Below are positions 62,297-64,000 of a DNA stretch of 64,000 nucleotides, one piece after another. Both the position numbers and the translations under genes were made by a program. This stretch comes from Marinobacter salarius (GTDB taxonomy: Bacteria > Pseudomonadota > Gammaproteobacteria > Pseudomonadales > Oleiphilaceae). Location: the NCBI RefSeq assembly GCF_032922745.1, contig NZ_CP136693.1, forward strand, positions 1,674,001-1,738,000, given 5' to 3'. Position 1 is the first letter of the stretch, and each line of letters opens with the position of its first letter. Below the pieces are notes generated by a model. That model was given only the letters and a program-made list of their open reading frames with translations, made no database searches and was not told where the DNA came from.

Positions 62297-64000
62297 ATGA
62301 CAAACGCGCTTTCAGCATCTCCGCTCTCAGCGGAGCAGCAGCAACGGCTAGGCCAGTTACTGGCGGAACTCAGTCCGGATCAGACGAGCTGGCTTGCCGG
62401 CTATCTCGCTGGTGTCTGTGCAGCCTCGGGTACGACCGCACTGTCTCCCTCTGTTAAAACGGCATCCGCTCCGGGCGAGAGCGAACTGACCATTCTCTTT
62501 GGTTCCCAGACCGGCAACGCCGAAGATGTGGCGGAACAGCTGGCGGCCCGGGCGGCGGAGAAAGGCGTTGCCGCCAGAGTGGTCGACCTGGCGGACTACA
62601 AACCCAAGCAGCTCAAACAGGCACAGTTCCTGGCGCTGGTCACGTCAACCCAGGGCGAGGGCGATCCGCCCGACAACGCACTGGATTTTCACGAATTCTT
62701 GATGGGCAAAAAAGCGCCAAAACTGGGTCAGTTGCGATACAGCGTGCTTGGGCTCGGTGATTCCAGTTACGAGCATTTCTGCCAGACCGGCAAGGATTTT
62801 GACCAGCGGCTGGTGGAGCTGGGTGCCTCCAGCCTGGCCGAGCGGGTTGACTGTGATGTGGACTACGAGGATCTGGCAAAGCAGTGGATCGAGCGGGTGC
62901 TTGAGGCTGTGGCATCCGAGGCCGGCGCTTCCCAACCGGTGGCCGGCGATGCGACAGCATCGGTTGCGCCACTAGCATCGCCTTATGGCCGCAAAAATCC
63001 ATTCCAGGCGACGATCTTGACCAACCAGCTGTTGAACGGCCAGGGCTCGGATAAAGAAGTACGACATATCGAGCTGTCCCTGGAAGACTCGGGGCTGCAG
63101 TACGAACCCGGCGATGCCCTGGCGGTGTGCCCGGAAAACAACCCGGAGCTGGTCTCACAACTGTTATCGGCCCTGGAGTTCGACAGTGAAACGACTGTGG
63201 ATATCAATGGCGAGACCGGCTCTCTGGGCGAAGCCCTGACCCGGCATCGCGAGATTACCCTGCTGACCCCGCCACCGGTAAAACAGTGGGCAGAACTGGC
63301 GGGGCAGGAAGAACTGAGCGCCCTGGCCGACAATACCGGCGAACTCCGGGACTGGATGGAAGGCCGGGATCTGCTGGATCTGGTTCAACGCTGGCCGGTG
63401 CCGTCACTGGAGCCACAGCAACTGGTGAACCTGCTGCGCAAGCTGCCACCGCGGTTGTACTCCATCAGCTCCAGCCAGGCAGCCGAGGAAGACGAGGTAC
63501 ACATTACCGTGGCAGCCTGCGTTACCAGAGCCACGATCGGGATCGCGAAGGCGTGGCCTCCACCTGGCTGGCGGACCGGCTGGAGGGGGGTGCTACAGTG
63601 CCGGTTTACATTGACCCGAACAAGAACTTCTCCTTGCCGGATAACGACGAGGCGCCGGTCATCATGATCGGTCCCGGCACCGGTGTGGCACCGTTTCGGG
63701 CCTTCATGCAGCAGCGGGAAGAGCGGGAGGCAGCCGGTGATAACTGGCTGATTTTCGGTGACCGCCGCTTCCGCAGCGATTTCCTGTACCAGAGCGAGTG
63801 GTTGAAGTGGCGCCGGGATGGTTTGCTGACCCGGCTGGATGTGGCTTTCTCACGGGACCAGGAAGAGAAACGTTATGTTCAGCACTGCTTGCGGGAGCAG
63901 GGGGCGGAAGTCTGGGCCTGGCTTGAACGCGGTGCCAGCCTGTATGTCTGCGGCGATGCCGAACAAATGGCACCGGATGTCCATCAGGCGCTGCTGAACA
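62297..64000 (+). pseudogene. cysJ: Sulfite reductase flavoprotein subunit, frameshifted and cut by window edge
   Basis: From the ATG at 62297 the protein has a flavodoxin domain (LFGSQTGNAEDVAEQLA at about 67-83; VLGLGDSSYEHFC) and the FAD-binding RLYSISSS near residue 388. Just after VHITVAA (about 63517) the frame shifts by one base. The next frame then encodes LRYQSHDRDREGVASTWLA, the NADPH site GPGTGVAPFRAF and VCGDAEQM up to the window end. One missing base explains this. CysJ passes electrons from NADPH to CysI for sulfite reduction to sulfide. It may be a true pseudogene or an assembly error. Confidence 0.85.

Overview
The window reads as a chromosomal segment of a marine or halophilic gammaproteobacterium, most likely Marinobacter or a close relative. 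The pointers are the two-subunit arginine succinyltransferase (aruF/aruG) next to an aot-type arginine transporter, the TRAP-linked glycolate oxidase operon, a TorF-type porin, DUF4124 and DUF1329 proteins, and a Pseudomonas-like GC-rich codon style. This taxonomic call is inference from gene content; no rRNA or tRNA gene was seen.

Left third (1-27.4 kb): metal and envelope functions. After a TorF-like porin there are two complete, divergent-in-sequence czcCBA-type heavy-metal RND efflux operons (1340-7373, with a PII-like gene at its end, and 11219-16920). Between them lie a TonB receptor, two fragments of one outer-membrane protein family and a relic of a CRISPR array. Then come a GtrA-type membrane protein, a polyprenyl-phosphate glycosyltransferase and an ArnT-like glycosyltransferase, convergent with a PhoPQ/PmrAB-like two-component system. 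A FecA-like TonB receptor and copAB (copper oxidase and outer-membrane protein) follow. This reads as one region for surviving metals and altering the cell surface.

Middle (27.8-43.2 kb): arginine catabolism by the succinyltransferase pathway (astC-aruF-aruG-astD-astB). A TetR-controlled HAE-type RND pump interrupts it, and then on the minus strand come astE and the arginine/ornithine ABC transporter aotPJQM.

Next (43.3-52.8 kb): a glycolate (2-hydroxyacid) utilisation region. A divergent FadR-type GlcC regulator faces a TRAP transporter (dctPQM), glcG and glcDEF. Two near-identical palindromic operators sit exactly 105 bp apart in the divergent promoter, and a 113-bp inverted-repeat element is lodged between glcE and glcF.

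Right end (53.1-64 kb): a lower-GC accessory stretch with a serine hydrolase, a DUF1329 protein, a 3-alpha-hydroxysteroid-dehydrogenase-like SDR, an SMP-30 lactonase-like protein, a SnoaL-like protein and a second SDR. It looks like an uncharacterised catabolic module. A sulfur section follows: a trans-sulfuration enzyme, a type II sulfide:quinone reductase and a cysJ-type sulfite reductase flavoprotein that is frameshifted and runs off the window. Two single-base frameshifts (SDR and cysJ) may be real mutations or assembly errors.
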